From positions 5,766,001 to 5,830,000 of the forward strand of contig NZ_CP027732.1 of NCBI RefSeq assembly GCF_003852235.1: a DNA stretch of 64,000 nucleotides. Reading direction: 5' to 3'. A program made the translations under genes and the position numbers. Under the pieces are notes generated by a model. It was not told where the DNA came from, did not search any database, and saw nothing but the letters and a program-made list of their open reading frames with translations. Positions 37,528 to 45,700 of the stretch are shown here, piece after piece (the stretch's first letter is position 1; every line of letters starts with the position of its first letter). This DNA comes from Pseudomonas sp. R4-35-07 (GTDB lineage: Bacteria; Pseudomonadota; Gammaproteobacteria; Pseudomonadales; Pseudomonadaceae).

Positions 37528-39276
37528 ATGCGCGAACAGCAACCACACAGCTTCAGCACCCATGACGGCGTCGAGCTGTTTTACCGGCACTGGCCGGCCA
37601 CGGCAGGCGCCGGGCCGCGCAAGGCGATTATGTTGTTCCATCGCGGTCATGAGCACTCCGGGCGTATCGCGCACTTGGTGGACGAACTGGGCCTGCCTGA
37701 CTTTGACTTCTTCGCCTGGGACGCCCGTGGTCACGGCCAATCCCCCGGCGAGCGCGGTGACAGCCCCAGCTTTGCCACCAGCGCCCGCGACGTGCAGACT
37801 TTCTGCGACCACATCGGCGCCACCTACGGCATCGAAGAGGAAAACGTCGCGGTCATCGCCCAAAGCGTCGGCGCGGTGATCGCGGCCACCTGGGTGCATG
37901 ACTACGCACCGAAGATCCGCGCCCTGGTACTCGCCTCCCCTGCCTTCAAGGTCAAGCTGTACGTGCCCTTCGCACGCCCGGGCCTGGCCCTGATGCGCAA
38001 GTTTCGCGGCAACTTTTTCGTCAACAGTTACGTCAAGGCCAAGTTCCTCAGCCATGACCCGGAGCGCGTGGCGTCCTACGATAGCGATCCGCTGATCACC
38101 AAGGCCATCTCGGTGAATGTGCTGCTGGGCCTGTACGAAGCGGCCGACCGGGTGGTCGCCGATGCCCAGGCCATCCAGGTGCCGACCCAGTTGCTGGTCT
38201 CCGGCTCCGACTTCGTGGTGCACCGTAAGCCCCAGCAGCAGTTTTTCGACCGTCTCGGCAGCCTGAAAAAAGAGCTGCATATCCTCCCGGGTTTCTTTCA
38301 CGACACCCTTGGCGAACGTGACCGCGCCCTGGCCATCAACAGCGCCAGGCGCTTTATCCTGCAAAACTTTGCGCAGCCGCTGGACCGCGCCTCGCTGCTG
38401 GACGCCGACAAACTGGGCGCTACCTGCGCCGAATCCGAAGCCCTCGCCGCACCACTGCCGCGCAATTCCCTGCGCGATCTGTACTGGCGCATGACCCGCG
38501 CCAGCATGGGCCTGGGCAAGAACCTGTCGGAGGGGGTGAAACTGGGCTTCGACACCGGCTTCGATTCCGGCAGCACCCTGGATTACGTGTACCGCAACAC
38601 GCCCACCGGCAAAGGCGCGCTGGGGCGGATGATCGACACCAACTACCTCAACTCCATCGGCTGGCGCGGCATTCGCCAGCGCAAGCTGAACGTCGAAGAA
38701 CTGCTACGCCTGGCCATGGCCAGGTTGCGTGCCGATGAGCGCGAAGTGCGCATCGTCGATATCGCTGCTGGCCATGGTCGTTACATTCTGGAAGCTTTGC
38801 AGGGTGTGTCGCCGCTACCGGAATCGATCCTGCTGCGCGACTACAGCGACATCAACGTGCGCGACGGTGGCGCCTTGATCCGTGAAAAGGGCCTGGACGA
38901 TATCGCCCAGTTCATCAAAGCCGATGCATTCGATCGGGCGAATCTGGCCGCGCTGGAGCCGAAACCGACGCTGGCGGTGGTGTCCGGGCTGTATGAATTG
39001 TTTGCCGATAACGCCATGGTCGGCGGTTCGTTGGCGGGCCTCGCCGAAGCGGTGGAGCCCGGCGGTTGTCTGGTCTACACCGGCCAACCGTGGCACCCAC
39101 AGCTGGAACTGATCGCCCGCGCCTTGACCAGCCACCGCCAGGGCCAGGCCTGGGTGATGCGTCGACGCAGCCAGGCGGAAATGGACCAACTGGTGGAGGC
39201 TGCGGGCTTTCGCAAGATCACCCAGCGTGTGGATGAGTGGGGTATTTTCACCGTGTCCCTGGCACAGAAGATCTGA
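37528..39276 (+). CDS. Alpha/beta hydrolase-methyltransferase fusion (YnbC-like)
   Basis: The protein has 582 residues, the length of E. coli YnbC. The N-terminal alpha/beta hydrolase (about 1-300) has nucleophile S113 in AQSVG, and likely partners D228 (SGSDF) and H258 (GFFHD). A linker follows, then a SAM-dependent methyltransferase-like domain from about 408, with VRIVDIAAGHGRY. The two activities in one protein suggest it trims and methylates a lipid or its head group. ATG 37528 has AAGGA 8 bp upstream. Confidence 0.82.
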   Translation: MREQQPHSFSTHDGVELFYRHWPATAGAGPRKAIMLFHRGHEHSGRIAHLVDELGLPDFDFFAWDARGHGQSPGERGDSPSFATSARDVQTFCDHIGATYGIEEENVAVIAQSVGAVIAATWVHDYAPKIRALVLASPAFKVKLYVPFARPGLALMRKFRGNFFVNSYVKAKFLSHDPERVASYDSDPLITKAISVNVLLGLYEAADRVVADAQAIQVPTQLLVSGSDFVVHRKPQQQFFDRLGSLKKELHILPGFFHDTLGERDRALAINSARRFILQNFAQPLDRASLLDADKLGATCAESEALAAPLPRNSLRDLYWRMTRASMGLGKNLSEGVKLGFDTGFDSGSTLDYVYRNTPTGKGALGRMIDTNYLNSIGWRGIRQRKLNVEELLRLAMARLRADEREVRIVDIAAGHGRYILEALQGVSPLPESILLRDYSDINVRDGGALIREKGLDDIAQFIKADAFDRANLAALEPKPTLAVVSGLYELFADNAMVGGSLAGLAEAVEPGGCLVYTGQPWHPQLELIARALTSHRQGQAWVMRRRSQAEMDQLVEAAGFRKITQRVDEWGIFTVSLAQKI

Positions 39277-39278
39277 GC

Positions 39279-40577
39279 ATGCGCGAACCCGGCTTGTTTA
39301 AACCGGCGCTGCTGTGGCTGCTGGTGTTGGCGCCGCTGTTTTTCAGCACCTACGGCTTCGCTACTTGGGTCACCAACCAGCGCAGCGATGTGGGCACGCT
39401 GGTGTTCGGCTGGGAAACCCATATGCCGTTCTGGGCCTGGACCATCGTGCCCTATTGGTCCATCGACTTGCTCTACGGGTTCTCGCTGTTGCTGCCGAGC
39501 ACCCGCCACGAACTCAAGCAGCATGCCCTGCGCCTGCTGACGGCCCAGGTGATAGCCGTCAGTTGCTTCCTGATCTGGCCGCTGCGCTTCACCTTCGAAC
39601 GGCCGGAACTGGATGGCGTGTTCGGCTGGTTGTTTGCCGTGCTGGCCGGCTTCGACAAGCCCTTCAACCAGGCGCCCTCACTACATATCGCGCTGCTGGT
39701 GATCCTGTGGGTCATGTACCAGCGGCATACCCAAGGTTTTTGGCGCTGGGTGGTGCACGGCTGGTTTGCGCTGATCGGTATTTCCGTACTGACCACTTAT
39801 CAACATCACTTTGTCGACTTACCCACAGGCGCCCTCGCGGGGTGGTTGTGCGTGTGGTTATGGCCGCTGGAACACGCCAGCCCGCTGCTCAATGCCCGAC
39901 TTACGCGCGACTCTAAACGCCGTTGGCTGGGTGCGCGCTACGCCCTTGGCGCGCTGGCGCTGATGCTGCTCGCGCTGGCTTTGGGCGGTTGGGGGTTATG
40001 GTTGCTGTGGCCGGCGGTGTCCCTCGCGCTGGTCGCAGCCAATTACTGGCTGCTGGGTGCCGAGGGCTTTCAGAAACGCAACAATGGCCAGCTGACGCCT
40101 GCTGCGCGTTGGCTGTATGCGCCTTATCTGGTCGCCGCCTGGATCAATTCGCGGCTGTGGACACGCCGGCATCCACAGCCTGAGCTGATTGTGGATAACG
40201 TCTGGCTGGGGCGAATTCCTACATCGAGCGAGCAGCAGTCTTTCAAGGCCATCGTCGATCTCTGCGCCGAATTGCCGATTAATCCACAGGGTCGTAGCTA
40301 TCACTGCATTCCTGTTGTGGACTTGATCGCGCCCACCTCCGCCGAATGCCTGCAAGCCGCCAAGGCCATCGAACGCCTGCGCTTGGACGGCCCGTTGCTG
40401 GTGTGCTGCGCCCTGGGCTACTCGCGCAGCGCCACGGCCATTGCCGCCTGGCTGTTGCACAGCGGACGCGCGACGACGGTGGATCAAGCGCTGGCTATTA
40501 TTCGTACAGCGCGGGCCCGTGTGGTCCTGCATCCCGCACATCGTCTCGCCTTGGAGGGTTTGCCCCATGCCTGCTGA
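39279..40577 (+). CDS. PAP2-dual-specificity phosphatase fusion (YnbD-like)
   Basis: The protein has 432 residues. The N-terminal half has six or more membrane segments with PAP2-type motifs (PSLHI and HHFVDLPTG). The C-terminal half is a dual-specificity phosphatase with CX5R loop C377-A-L-G-Y-S-R383; the residue before Cys is Cys, not the usual His. It should remove phosphate from a lipid or sugar phosphate at the membrane. E. coli YnbD has the same architecture and length. It starts 2 bp after ynbC-like stop and overlaps the next gene by 11 bp. Confidence 0.82.
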   Translation: MREPGLFKPALLWLLVLAPLFFSTYGFATWVTNQRSDVGTLVFGWETHMPFWAWTIVPYWSIDLLYGFSLLLPSTRHELKQHALRLLTAQVIAVSCFLIWPLRFTFERPELDGVFGWLFAVLAGFDKPFNQAPSLHIALLVILWVMYQRHTQGFWRWVVHGWFALIGISVLTTYQHHFVDLPTGALAGWLCVWLWPLEHASPLLNARLTRDSKRRWLGARYALGALALMLLALALGGWGLWLLWPAVSLALVAANYWLLGAEGFQKRNNGQLTPAARWLYAPYLVAAWINSRLWTRRHPQPELIVDNVWLGRIPTSSEQQSFKAIVDLCAELPINPQGRSYHCIPVVDLIAPTSAECLQAAKAIERLRLDGPLLVCCALGYSRSATAIAAWLLHSGRATTVDQALAIIRTARARVVLHPAHRLALEGLPHAC

Positions 40578-41010
40578 TATGGAACTGCAAGTCGTCGCCA
40601 GCCTGCTGCGCCGTGGCCGTTCGCTGGATCAGTTATCCACAGGCCTTACAGTGGCCGGCGTGTTGTTCGGTGTGGCCCAACTGTTGATGGCGAGTGTTTC
40701 AACGGTCTGCCTGCTGCTGGCCTTGTGGATGATCATCCTGGGCCTTGTGCAAAAATACTGGGCCCTGCGCGTTGCGTTCGATGCCGATCTGTTTGCCCTG
40801 CTCGCTCGCGACGTCGAGCGCACCGCAGACCTTGACCAAGCCCTGCAGACCCTTGGCCTGCAATCGGCCAAGCGCGCCGGCCGGCCTTGGGCCGAACGCC
40901 GTCGTGGCGCCCTCAAATTGCTGCGCAAACAGGCCTGGCTGCTCGGCGCGCAAGCGCTGCTGACCCTGGCCGTGCTGCTTGCCAGCCCTTGGCTACCTTT
41001 CGCCGAATAA
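40567..41010 (+). CDS. Small membrane protein of the lipid operon, unknown function
   Basis: The protein has 147 residues. Two hydrophobic helices at about 29-64 lie close together, a charged middle region (LLARDVERTADLDQALQTLG) follows, and a third hydrophobic stretch at about 125-140 ends the protein. GGAGG lies 8 bp before the ATG. I do not recognise a family. The tight overlap with the phosphatase gene suggests a role in the same pathway, perhaps as a complex subunit. Confidence 0.7.
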   Translation: MPADMELQVVASLLRRGRSLDQLSTGLTVAGVLFGVAQLLMASVSTVCLLLALWMIILGLVQKYWALRVAFDADLFALLARDVERTADLDQALQTLGLQSAKRAGRPWAERRRGALKLLRKQAWLLGAQALLTLAVLLASPWLPFAE

Positions 41011-41019
41011 GGAATTCCC

Positions 41020-41640
41020 ATGTTCGAACCCGTGGTCGCCACACTGATTACTTCCATGGCCCGCACCGTCACCGGCGCCCGCAGCCTGTGGTTGGGCTGC
41101 GCGCCCGTGCCGGTGCAGCGCATCTACTTCGCCAACCACAGCAGCCACGGCGACTTCGTGCTGGTGTGGGCGTCGCTACCGCAAAACCTGCGCAAATTCA
41201 CCCGCCCTGTGGCCGGCAGCGATTACTGGAATAAAAGCGCGCTGCGCCGCTACATCATCAACCGCGTGTTCAACGGCGTACTGATTGATCGCGAGCGCAA
41301 AGAGCCTGTGGATAACCCTTTGCAGCCAATGCTTGCTGCGTTGGAAGGCGGCGACTCGCTGATCATCTTTCCTGAAGGCACGCGCAATCTGGAGGACGGC
41401 CTGCTGCCGTTCAAAAGCGGGTTGTATCACTTGGCAAACAGTTACCCACAGGCCGAGTTGATTCCGGTGTGGATAGCCAATTTGAACCGCGTGATGCCCA
41501 AGGGCCGTGTCCTGCCATTACCGCTGTTATGCACAACCAGCTTCGGCGCGCCCCTGCAATTGGAAGAAGGCGAAGACAAAGCCGCGTTCCTTGCCCGCAC
41601 CCGCGACGCCCTGCTCGCCCTCGCCCCGGAGCATTCCTGA
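41020..41640 (+). CDS. Lysophospholipid acyltransferase (PlsC-like)
   Basis: The protein has 206 residues. The acyltransferase motif H40-x4-D45 (NHSSHGD) and F117-PEGTR-122 are intact, with the N-terminal membrane-binding segment expected for the family. It transfers an acyl chain to a lysolipid or alcohol. E. coli ynbABCD lacks this gene, so the Pseudomonas operon may make a two-chain or acylated product. Confidence 0.87.
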   Translation: MFEPVVATLITSMARTVTGARSLWLGCAPVPVQRIYFANHSSHGDFVLVWASLPQNLRKFTRPVAGSDYWNKSALRRYIINRVFNGVLIDRERKEPVDNPLQPMLAALEGGDSLIIFPEGTRNLEDGLLPFKSGLYHLANSYPQAELIPVWIANLNRVMPKGRVLPLPLLCTTSFGAPLQLEEGEDKAAFLARTRDALLALAPEHS

Positions 41641-41641
41641 G

Positions 41642-42574
41642 ATGGATAGCCAGACCTTGATGTTATTCGGCGGGATCGGCGCGATTCTGGTCACCGCCTC
41701 GCTGATCGGCCTGATCCTGAAGTTGCGCACCCGTGGCAATCCCAACGCGGTGATCGACAACCTCAACGCCCGCATCAACGCCTGGTGGGTGATGGTGGTG
41801 GTGATCGGTGTCGCCTTCTGGCTCGGCACCGGCGCAGTGATCCTGCTGTTCTATGCGGTGTCCTTCTATGCCTTGCGCGAATTTCTCACCCTCACTCCGA
41901 CCCGGCGCAGCGACTACCCGGCCCTGGTAGCGGCGTTCTACCTCGCCCTCCCGCTGCAGTACGTGCTGATCTACGCCGACTGGTACGGACTATTCTCGAT
42001 CTTCATCCCGGTCTACGTGTTCCTGCTGCTGCCGATACTCGCCTCCCTGGGCGGCGACAGCACTCACTTCCTGGAGCGCGCATCCAAGGTGCAATGGGGC
42101 CTGATGATCGCGGTGTTCTGCGTGTCGTTCGTGCCGGCGTTGCTGACCCTGGACATCCCCGGCTATGAAGGCCGCAACCTGCTGCTGATCGCCTACCTGG
42201 TGATCGTGGTGCAACTGTCGGACGTGTTGCAGTACGTGTGCGGCAAGCTGTTCGGCAAACACAAGATCGCGCCCAACCTCTCGCCGTCCAAAACCGTGGA
42301 AGGTTTTGTCGGCGGCATCCTGCTGTCCTCTCTGATCGGTGCCGCGCTGTGGTGGACCACGCCGTTCAATCCCTGGCAGTCGTTTTTGATCGCGCTGTTG
42401 ATCAACCTGCTGGGCTTTGCCGGCGGGATCGTGATGTCGGCGATCAAGCGCGATCGCGGCGTGAAGGATTGGGGGCACATGATCGAAGGGCACGGCGGCA
42501 TGCTGGATCGGCTGGATTCGGTGTGCTTTGCGGCGCCGATCTTCTTCCACCTGGTGCGGTACTGGTGGACCTGA
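41642..42574 (+). CDS. CdsA-like phosphatidate cytidylyltransferase (YnbB-like)
   Basis: The protein has 310 residues and about eight membrane helices. The signature S-x2-KR-x4-KD-x-G-x3-E-GHGG-x-LDR-x-D near residues 266-292 is fully conserved. It should activate phosphatidic acid with CTP to CDP-diacylglycerol for the CDP-alcohol transferase at the start of the operon. This is a second cytidylyltransferase, separate from the essential cdsA of the cell. It begins 1 bp after the acyltransferase stop and ends the operon. Confidence 0.88.
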   Translation: MDSQTLMLFGGIGAILVTASLIGLILKLRTRGNPNAVIDNLNARINAWWVMVVVIGVAFWLGTGAVILLFYAVSFYALREFLTLTPTRRSDYPALVAAFYLALPLQYVLIYADWYGLFSIFIPVYVFLLLPILASLGGDSTHFLERASKVQWGLMIAVFCVSFVPALLTLDIPGYEGRNLLLIAYLVIVVQLSDVLQYVCGKLFGKHKIAPNLSPSKTVEGFVGGILLSSLIGAALWWTTPFNPWQSFLIALLINLLGFAGGIVMSAIKRDRGVKDWGHMIEGHGGMLDRLDSVCFAAPIFFHLVRYWWT

Positions 42575-42607
42575 CCTACCCCTTTCTCAAAACCAATGAA
42601 GATCAAA

Positions 42608-42700
42608 CTGTGGGAGAGGGCTTGCCCCCGATGGCGGTGTGACAGTCACCGAATAGGTTGGCTGATACACCGCAATCGAGGGCAAGCCCCCTCCCACATT
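42608..42700. repeat. REP doublet (REPIN), GTGGGAGGGGGCTTGCCCCC family
   Basis: CTGTGGGAGAGGGCTTGCCC and an inverted partner (GAGGGCAAGCCCCCTCCCAC) with a variable spacer. It follows the lipid operon by 33 bp. Confidence 0.88.
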
Positions 42701-42844
42701 GGTTTTGTGGTGCTTTCCGGGTTTAGGCAAAGTCGGATCCTGGTCACTTGAAACACAGTTCATAAACCGTGCTTCCATGCTGGCCTATTGCGGCTGGGTT
42801 CGGTTGATCCCAGGATTCAGCCAGCACCCTTATGGAGTCGAATC

Positions 42845-42985
42845 ATGTTTGCTGGTTTCCAGAAACAACAGCCCCAGGTCAATGGCCTGAACATCAGCTT
42901 TCGCATCGGTGGATCCGGCCCCGCGCTGTTGCTGTTGCATGGTCACCCTCAGACCCACGTTATCTGGCACAAGGTCGCCGAACGT
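42845..42985 (+). pseudogene. 5' fragment of an alpha/beta hydrolase (haloacetate dehalogenase-like)
   Basis: Forty-six codons encode a typical hydrolase N-terminus (FAGFQKQQPQVNGLNISFRI, then LLLLHGHPQTHVIWHKVAE, which holds the oxyanion-hole HG). The pattern stops abruptly there. The sequence beyond is the 3' end of the opposite-strand TetR gene. A full enzyme would be about 290 residues, so this is a remnant of a deletion or rearrangement. Confidence 0.75.
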
Positions 42986-42999
42986 ACCTATCGCCTCCG

Positions 43000-43572
43000 T
43001 CACGATCCCAGGCGCCGGTTGACCATTTCGGTCAAGCGCTCGCCGACTCGCTCAATCCCTTTGTTTTGCGCCACCACCTGGGCACCCTCCATGAGCAAGG
43101 TCAGTTCCTCGGCCACCTGCTCCGGCTCGCTCAATGCCATGGCGGTGCAGAGGGCAAGCAGCCGCGCGAATTGCCGTTGCTTGTGCGCCTGGATCAGCAA
43201 CCGGGCGGGGTGCTCAGCCTCGGGCAACTCGGCCAGGGTGTTGGTGAACGGGCAGCCCCGGTAATCCGAGCATTGCAGGTCAGTCACGATGAACTCAACA
43301 AAGCCCAGCAGTTGCTTGGGCGGTGAATCCGGGTGCTCCGATGCCAGTCGGTCGAAGACATCGCCATAGCTTTCAGTAAGCTGCTCAAGCCATTCCAGCA
43401 CCAGCGCATCCTTGTTCTCGAAATGCCGGTAGACGGTCATTTTCGTCGAGGCCGCCCGCTCGGCGATGGCGTCCATGCTGACCCGCGTAATCCCTTGCTC
43501 CCTGAACAACACCGTCGCAGCATCGATGATGCGTTCCCGGGGCGGCAGTTGGGGTGTCCGTTGTGGGCGCAT
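43000..43572 (-). CDS. TetR-family transcriptional regulator
   Basis: The protein has 190 residues. The N-terminal helix-turn-helix (ERIIDAATVLFREQGITRVS, MDAIAERAASTKMTVYRHFE) is intact; the C-terminal ligand domain carries CSDYRGCPFTNTLAE, a pattern I know from TetR proteins of the YcnC/QacR-like type with paired Cys. The ATG at 43572 is chosen because it directly precedes the helix-turn-helix; an earlier start would run into the operator. It is divergent from the amidase and lies just left of three GATAC repeats, so it should repress both genes. Confidence 0.85.
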   Translation of the reverse strand: MRPQRTPQLPPRERIIDAATVLFREQGITRVSMDAIAERAASTKMTVYRHFENKDALVLEWLEQLTESYGDVFDRLASEHPDSPPKQLLGFVEFIVTDLQCSDYRGCPFTNTLAELPEAEHPARLLIQAHKQRQFARLLALCTAMALSEPEQVAEELTLLMEGAQVVAQNKGIERVGERLTEMVNRRLGS

Positions 43573-43593
43573 GAATAATCTCCGCTTGACATC

Positions 43594-43649
43594 GATACCG
43601 GTAAGTATCGCATGATACTGATAGGTATCGTCAGATACCATCCAGTATC
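43594..43649. promoter_or_regulatory. Three tandem operator copies GATAC-N6-GTATC, 20-bp period
   Basis: GATAC-CGGTAA-GTATC (43594-43609), GATAC-TGATAG-GTATC (43614-43629) and GATAC-CATCCA-GTATC (43634-43649) have identical arms and start exactly 20 bp apart. They fill the gap between the TetR gene and the amidase. Confidence 0.8.
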
Positions 43650-43673
43650 GATCATACTCAATGGGAGACTGCC

Positions 43674-45110
43674 ATGCACCTGTCCGACTACGCTGTTCAC
43701 GATGCCACGGGCCTGAGTCAACTGATCCAGGCCAAACAGGTCAGCCCAAGCGAGGTGCGTGCGGCGGCCTTCCACGCTATCGAGGCCCTCAATCCGCAAA
43801 TTAATGCACTGGTTGAAACCTGGAACGATGAGCCTGCCCCCCACGCCGGTGTGTTTTCAGGCGTGCCGGTGCTGATCAAGGACCTGGGCATTACTGCCAA
43901 GGGGCGTCGCAACGAACTGGGCAGCGCGTTGGCACTCGGCTGCACCGCCGAAGGCGATTCACAGCTCATGAGCCGCTTGCGTTTCGCCGGACTTGTGCCG
44001 CTTGGCCGAACCACCACACCGGAGTTCGCTGCAAGCACCACCACCGAAAGCCGACTTTATGGACCCACCCGTAATCCCTGGAATGTAGAACGAAGCGCCG
44101 GAGGCTCAAGTGGCGGTTCGGCAGCCGCCGTCGCGGCCGGCATGGTACCCATCGCTCACGCAACCGATGGCGGCGGCTCCATCCGGGTACCTGCCTCGCT
44201 GTGTGGCCTGTTCGGCTTGAAACCCAGCCGCGGGCGAGTGCCCATGGGGCCGGACGTGGATGAAGTCTGGAGCGGCCTTGCGGTGCACGGCGTACTGACA
44301 CGCTCGGTGCGTGACAGTGCGGCCCTGCTGGACGCTGTGCATGGCAGCGCAGTCGGTGACCCGTTCCACATTGCGTCGCCGCCGACCAGCTTTCTGGAAC
44401 AATCCCGGCTTGAGCCCCACGCATTGCGTATCGGTGTGCACACTCGCCCGCTCAATGGCCAAGCGCTGCACCCAGCGGTGCAAATCGCATTGGAGCAGAC
44501 GATGCGACATCTCGAGGCGCTTGGGCACCAGGTCGAGGAAGTCGAGCCGGATATTGGCGTGAGCTGGGAGGCTTTTGTCGAGCTGAATGGGCGCTTCTGG
44601 TCGTCCAATACCGCCGCCTGGATCGACGCCATTGCAGCCGCAACCGGACGTAGTATCGATGCTGAACACCTTGAGCCCGCTACCTTGGCGCTGTACCGAT
44701 ACGGCAAGACGCTAAGTGCCACCGAACTGTTGGGTGCGTTGCACGAACGCAATATTGTCGCCCGAACGCTCGGCGGCTTTTTCGAGGATTACGATCTGCT
44801 GCTGTCACCGACCTTGCCAGGCTTGGCACCGATGATCGGTCAATACAATGCACAGCAAGCGCATCTGGACGGACGAGGCTGGATGAACCATGTGTTCAAC
44901 CAGTCACCGTTCACCGCGCTGGCGAATGTCACCGGCGCGCCGGCTATGTCGGTTCCGCTGTCACAAGACCCTCAAACCGGTTTGCCTATTGGCATGCAGT
45001 TCATGGGCAAGTTCGGCGCTGAGGGCGTGTTGCTGGGGTTGGCTGGGCAGCTTGAACGTGAGTGTGCGTGGGCCGGTCGGCGGCCGGGCGTGTGGGCGGG
45101 TAAGCTCTGA
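43674..45110 (+). CDS. Amidase-signature family hydrolase
   Basis: The protein has 478 residues. The Ser-cisSer-Lys triad is visible as K69 (VLIKDLG), S145 (in [13 protein letters not shown]) and S169 (DGGGSIRVP), with the spacings of the family. The substrate cannot be read; the family includes nylon-dimer, indoleacetamide and peptide amidases, and the TetR neighbour suggests an inducible catabolic or detoxifying role. GGGAG lies 7 bp before the ATG. Confidence 0.88.
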   Translation: MHLSDYAVHDATGLSQLIQAKQVSPSEVRAAAFHAIEALNPQINALVETWNDEPAPHAGVFSGVPVLIKDLGITAKGRRNELGSALALGCTAEGDSQLMSRLRFAGLVPLGRTTTPEFAASTTTESRLYGPTRNPWNVERSAGGSSGGSAAAVAAGMVPIAHATDGGGSIRVPASLCGLFGLKPSRGRVPMGPDVDEVWSGLAVHGVLTRSVRDSAALLDAVHGSAVGDPFHIASPPTSFLEQSRLEPHALRIGVHTRPLNGQALHPAVQIALEQTMRHLEALGHQVEEVEPDIGVSWEAFVELNGRFWSSNTAAWIDAIAAATGRSIDAEHLEPATLALYRYGKTLSATELLGALHERNIVARTLGGFFEDYDLLLSPTLPGLAPMIGQYNAQQAHLDGRGWMNHVFNQSPFTALANVTGAPAMSVPLSQDPQTGLPIGMQFMGKFGAEGVLLGLAGQLERECAWAGRRPGVWAGKL

Positions 45111-45154
45111 TAGAGGCTCGAACGGGCGCGGTAATAGGTGGCGTTCTCAGGTTT

Positions 45155-45179
45155 TTCGCGAGCAAGCTCGCTCCTACAG
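45155..45179. repeat. Single REP unit, CGCGAGCAAGCTCGCTCC family
   Basis: GCGAGCAAGCTCGC is a perfect palindrome within CGCGAGCAAGCTCGCTCCTAC. It belongs to a third repeat family and stands alone. Confidence 0.75.
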
Positions 45180-45216
45180 TAAATGCGGTGCAGCCTAGCC
45201 GTGTACTACGGGCTCT

Positions 45217-45576
45217 TTAAGCAGTGATCTCGACATAGCTAGACTCTCCGCCTCCTGTCGCACCCGATAGCCAGCCCCAAACAAAACTCAGCGTCGTGCG
45301 CCCGGCGTGATCCACGCCTACCGTGCCACGAGACCACCCAGCAAGCAGTTCCCCTTCCAGGGTCAGGCACTGATACAGCAGCTCGATGGTATCTGGACCG
45401 GTCACCCGTCCGACTTGAGTACCCAGGCGAATCCGGCCCCCCTGGTAAGTGCTCGAAATCGCGTCATCTTCGACTTGGTAGTGAAATACGGTGCCGGTGC
45501 CGGACAGTCCCTGAGCGTTGTCGGCGACTACAAACCGGCGATTGTGCAGACGTGCGTAGACAGTAGGATTTTGCAT
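45217..45576 (-). CDS. Small protein of unknown function next to glmS
   Basis: The protein has 119 residues, no signal peptide and a beta-rich look: short stretches such as RRFVVADNAQG, TVFHYQVEDD, YQGGRIRLGTQVGRV and DTIELLYQCLTLEGELLAGW suggest a stack of strands. I recall similar proteins annotated as N-acetylglutamate synthase, which I consider a doubtful label. A terminator separates it from glmS, so it has its own transcription. Confidence 0.7.
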   Translation of the reverse strand: MQNPTVYARLHNRRFVVADNAQGLSGTGTVFHYQVEDDAISSTYQGGRIRLGTQVGRVTGPDTIELLYQCLTLEGELLAGWSRGTVGVDHAGRTTLSFVWGWLSGATGGGESSYVEITA

Positions 45577-45612
45577 CAGTCGACATCCTTGAATTGAGCG
45601 AATTCAAAACGT

Positions 45613-45644
45613 AAAAAAGGGGCTGTTGAAAACAGCCCCTTTTT
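45613..45644. terminator. Two-way terminator between glmS and the small gene
   Basis: AGGGGCTGTT-GAA-AACAGCCCCT is a perfect stem with an A-run at the left and a T-run at the right. It ends glmS on the minus strand, 18 bp past the stop. Confidence 0.9.
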
Positions 45645-45700
45645 GGGTACGTCAGTGAGGCTTACTCCACCGTCACCGACTTCGCCAGGTTGCGCGGCTG
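45637..45700 (-). other. Predicted attTn7 site (glmS 3' end and insertion point)
   Basis: Tn7 recognises the end of glmS through TnsD and inserts about 25 bp beyond the stop, which puts the point near 45637, inside the terminator stem. The site appears unoccupied; no transposon end was seen. Confidence 0.6.

Noticed and set aside
45613..45661. Tn7 insertion at attTn7
   Set aside because: No Tn7 end, target duplication or tns gene is present. The glmS terminator is intact.
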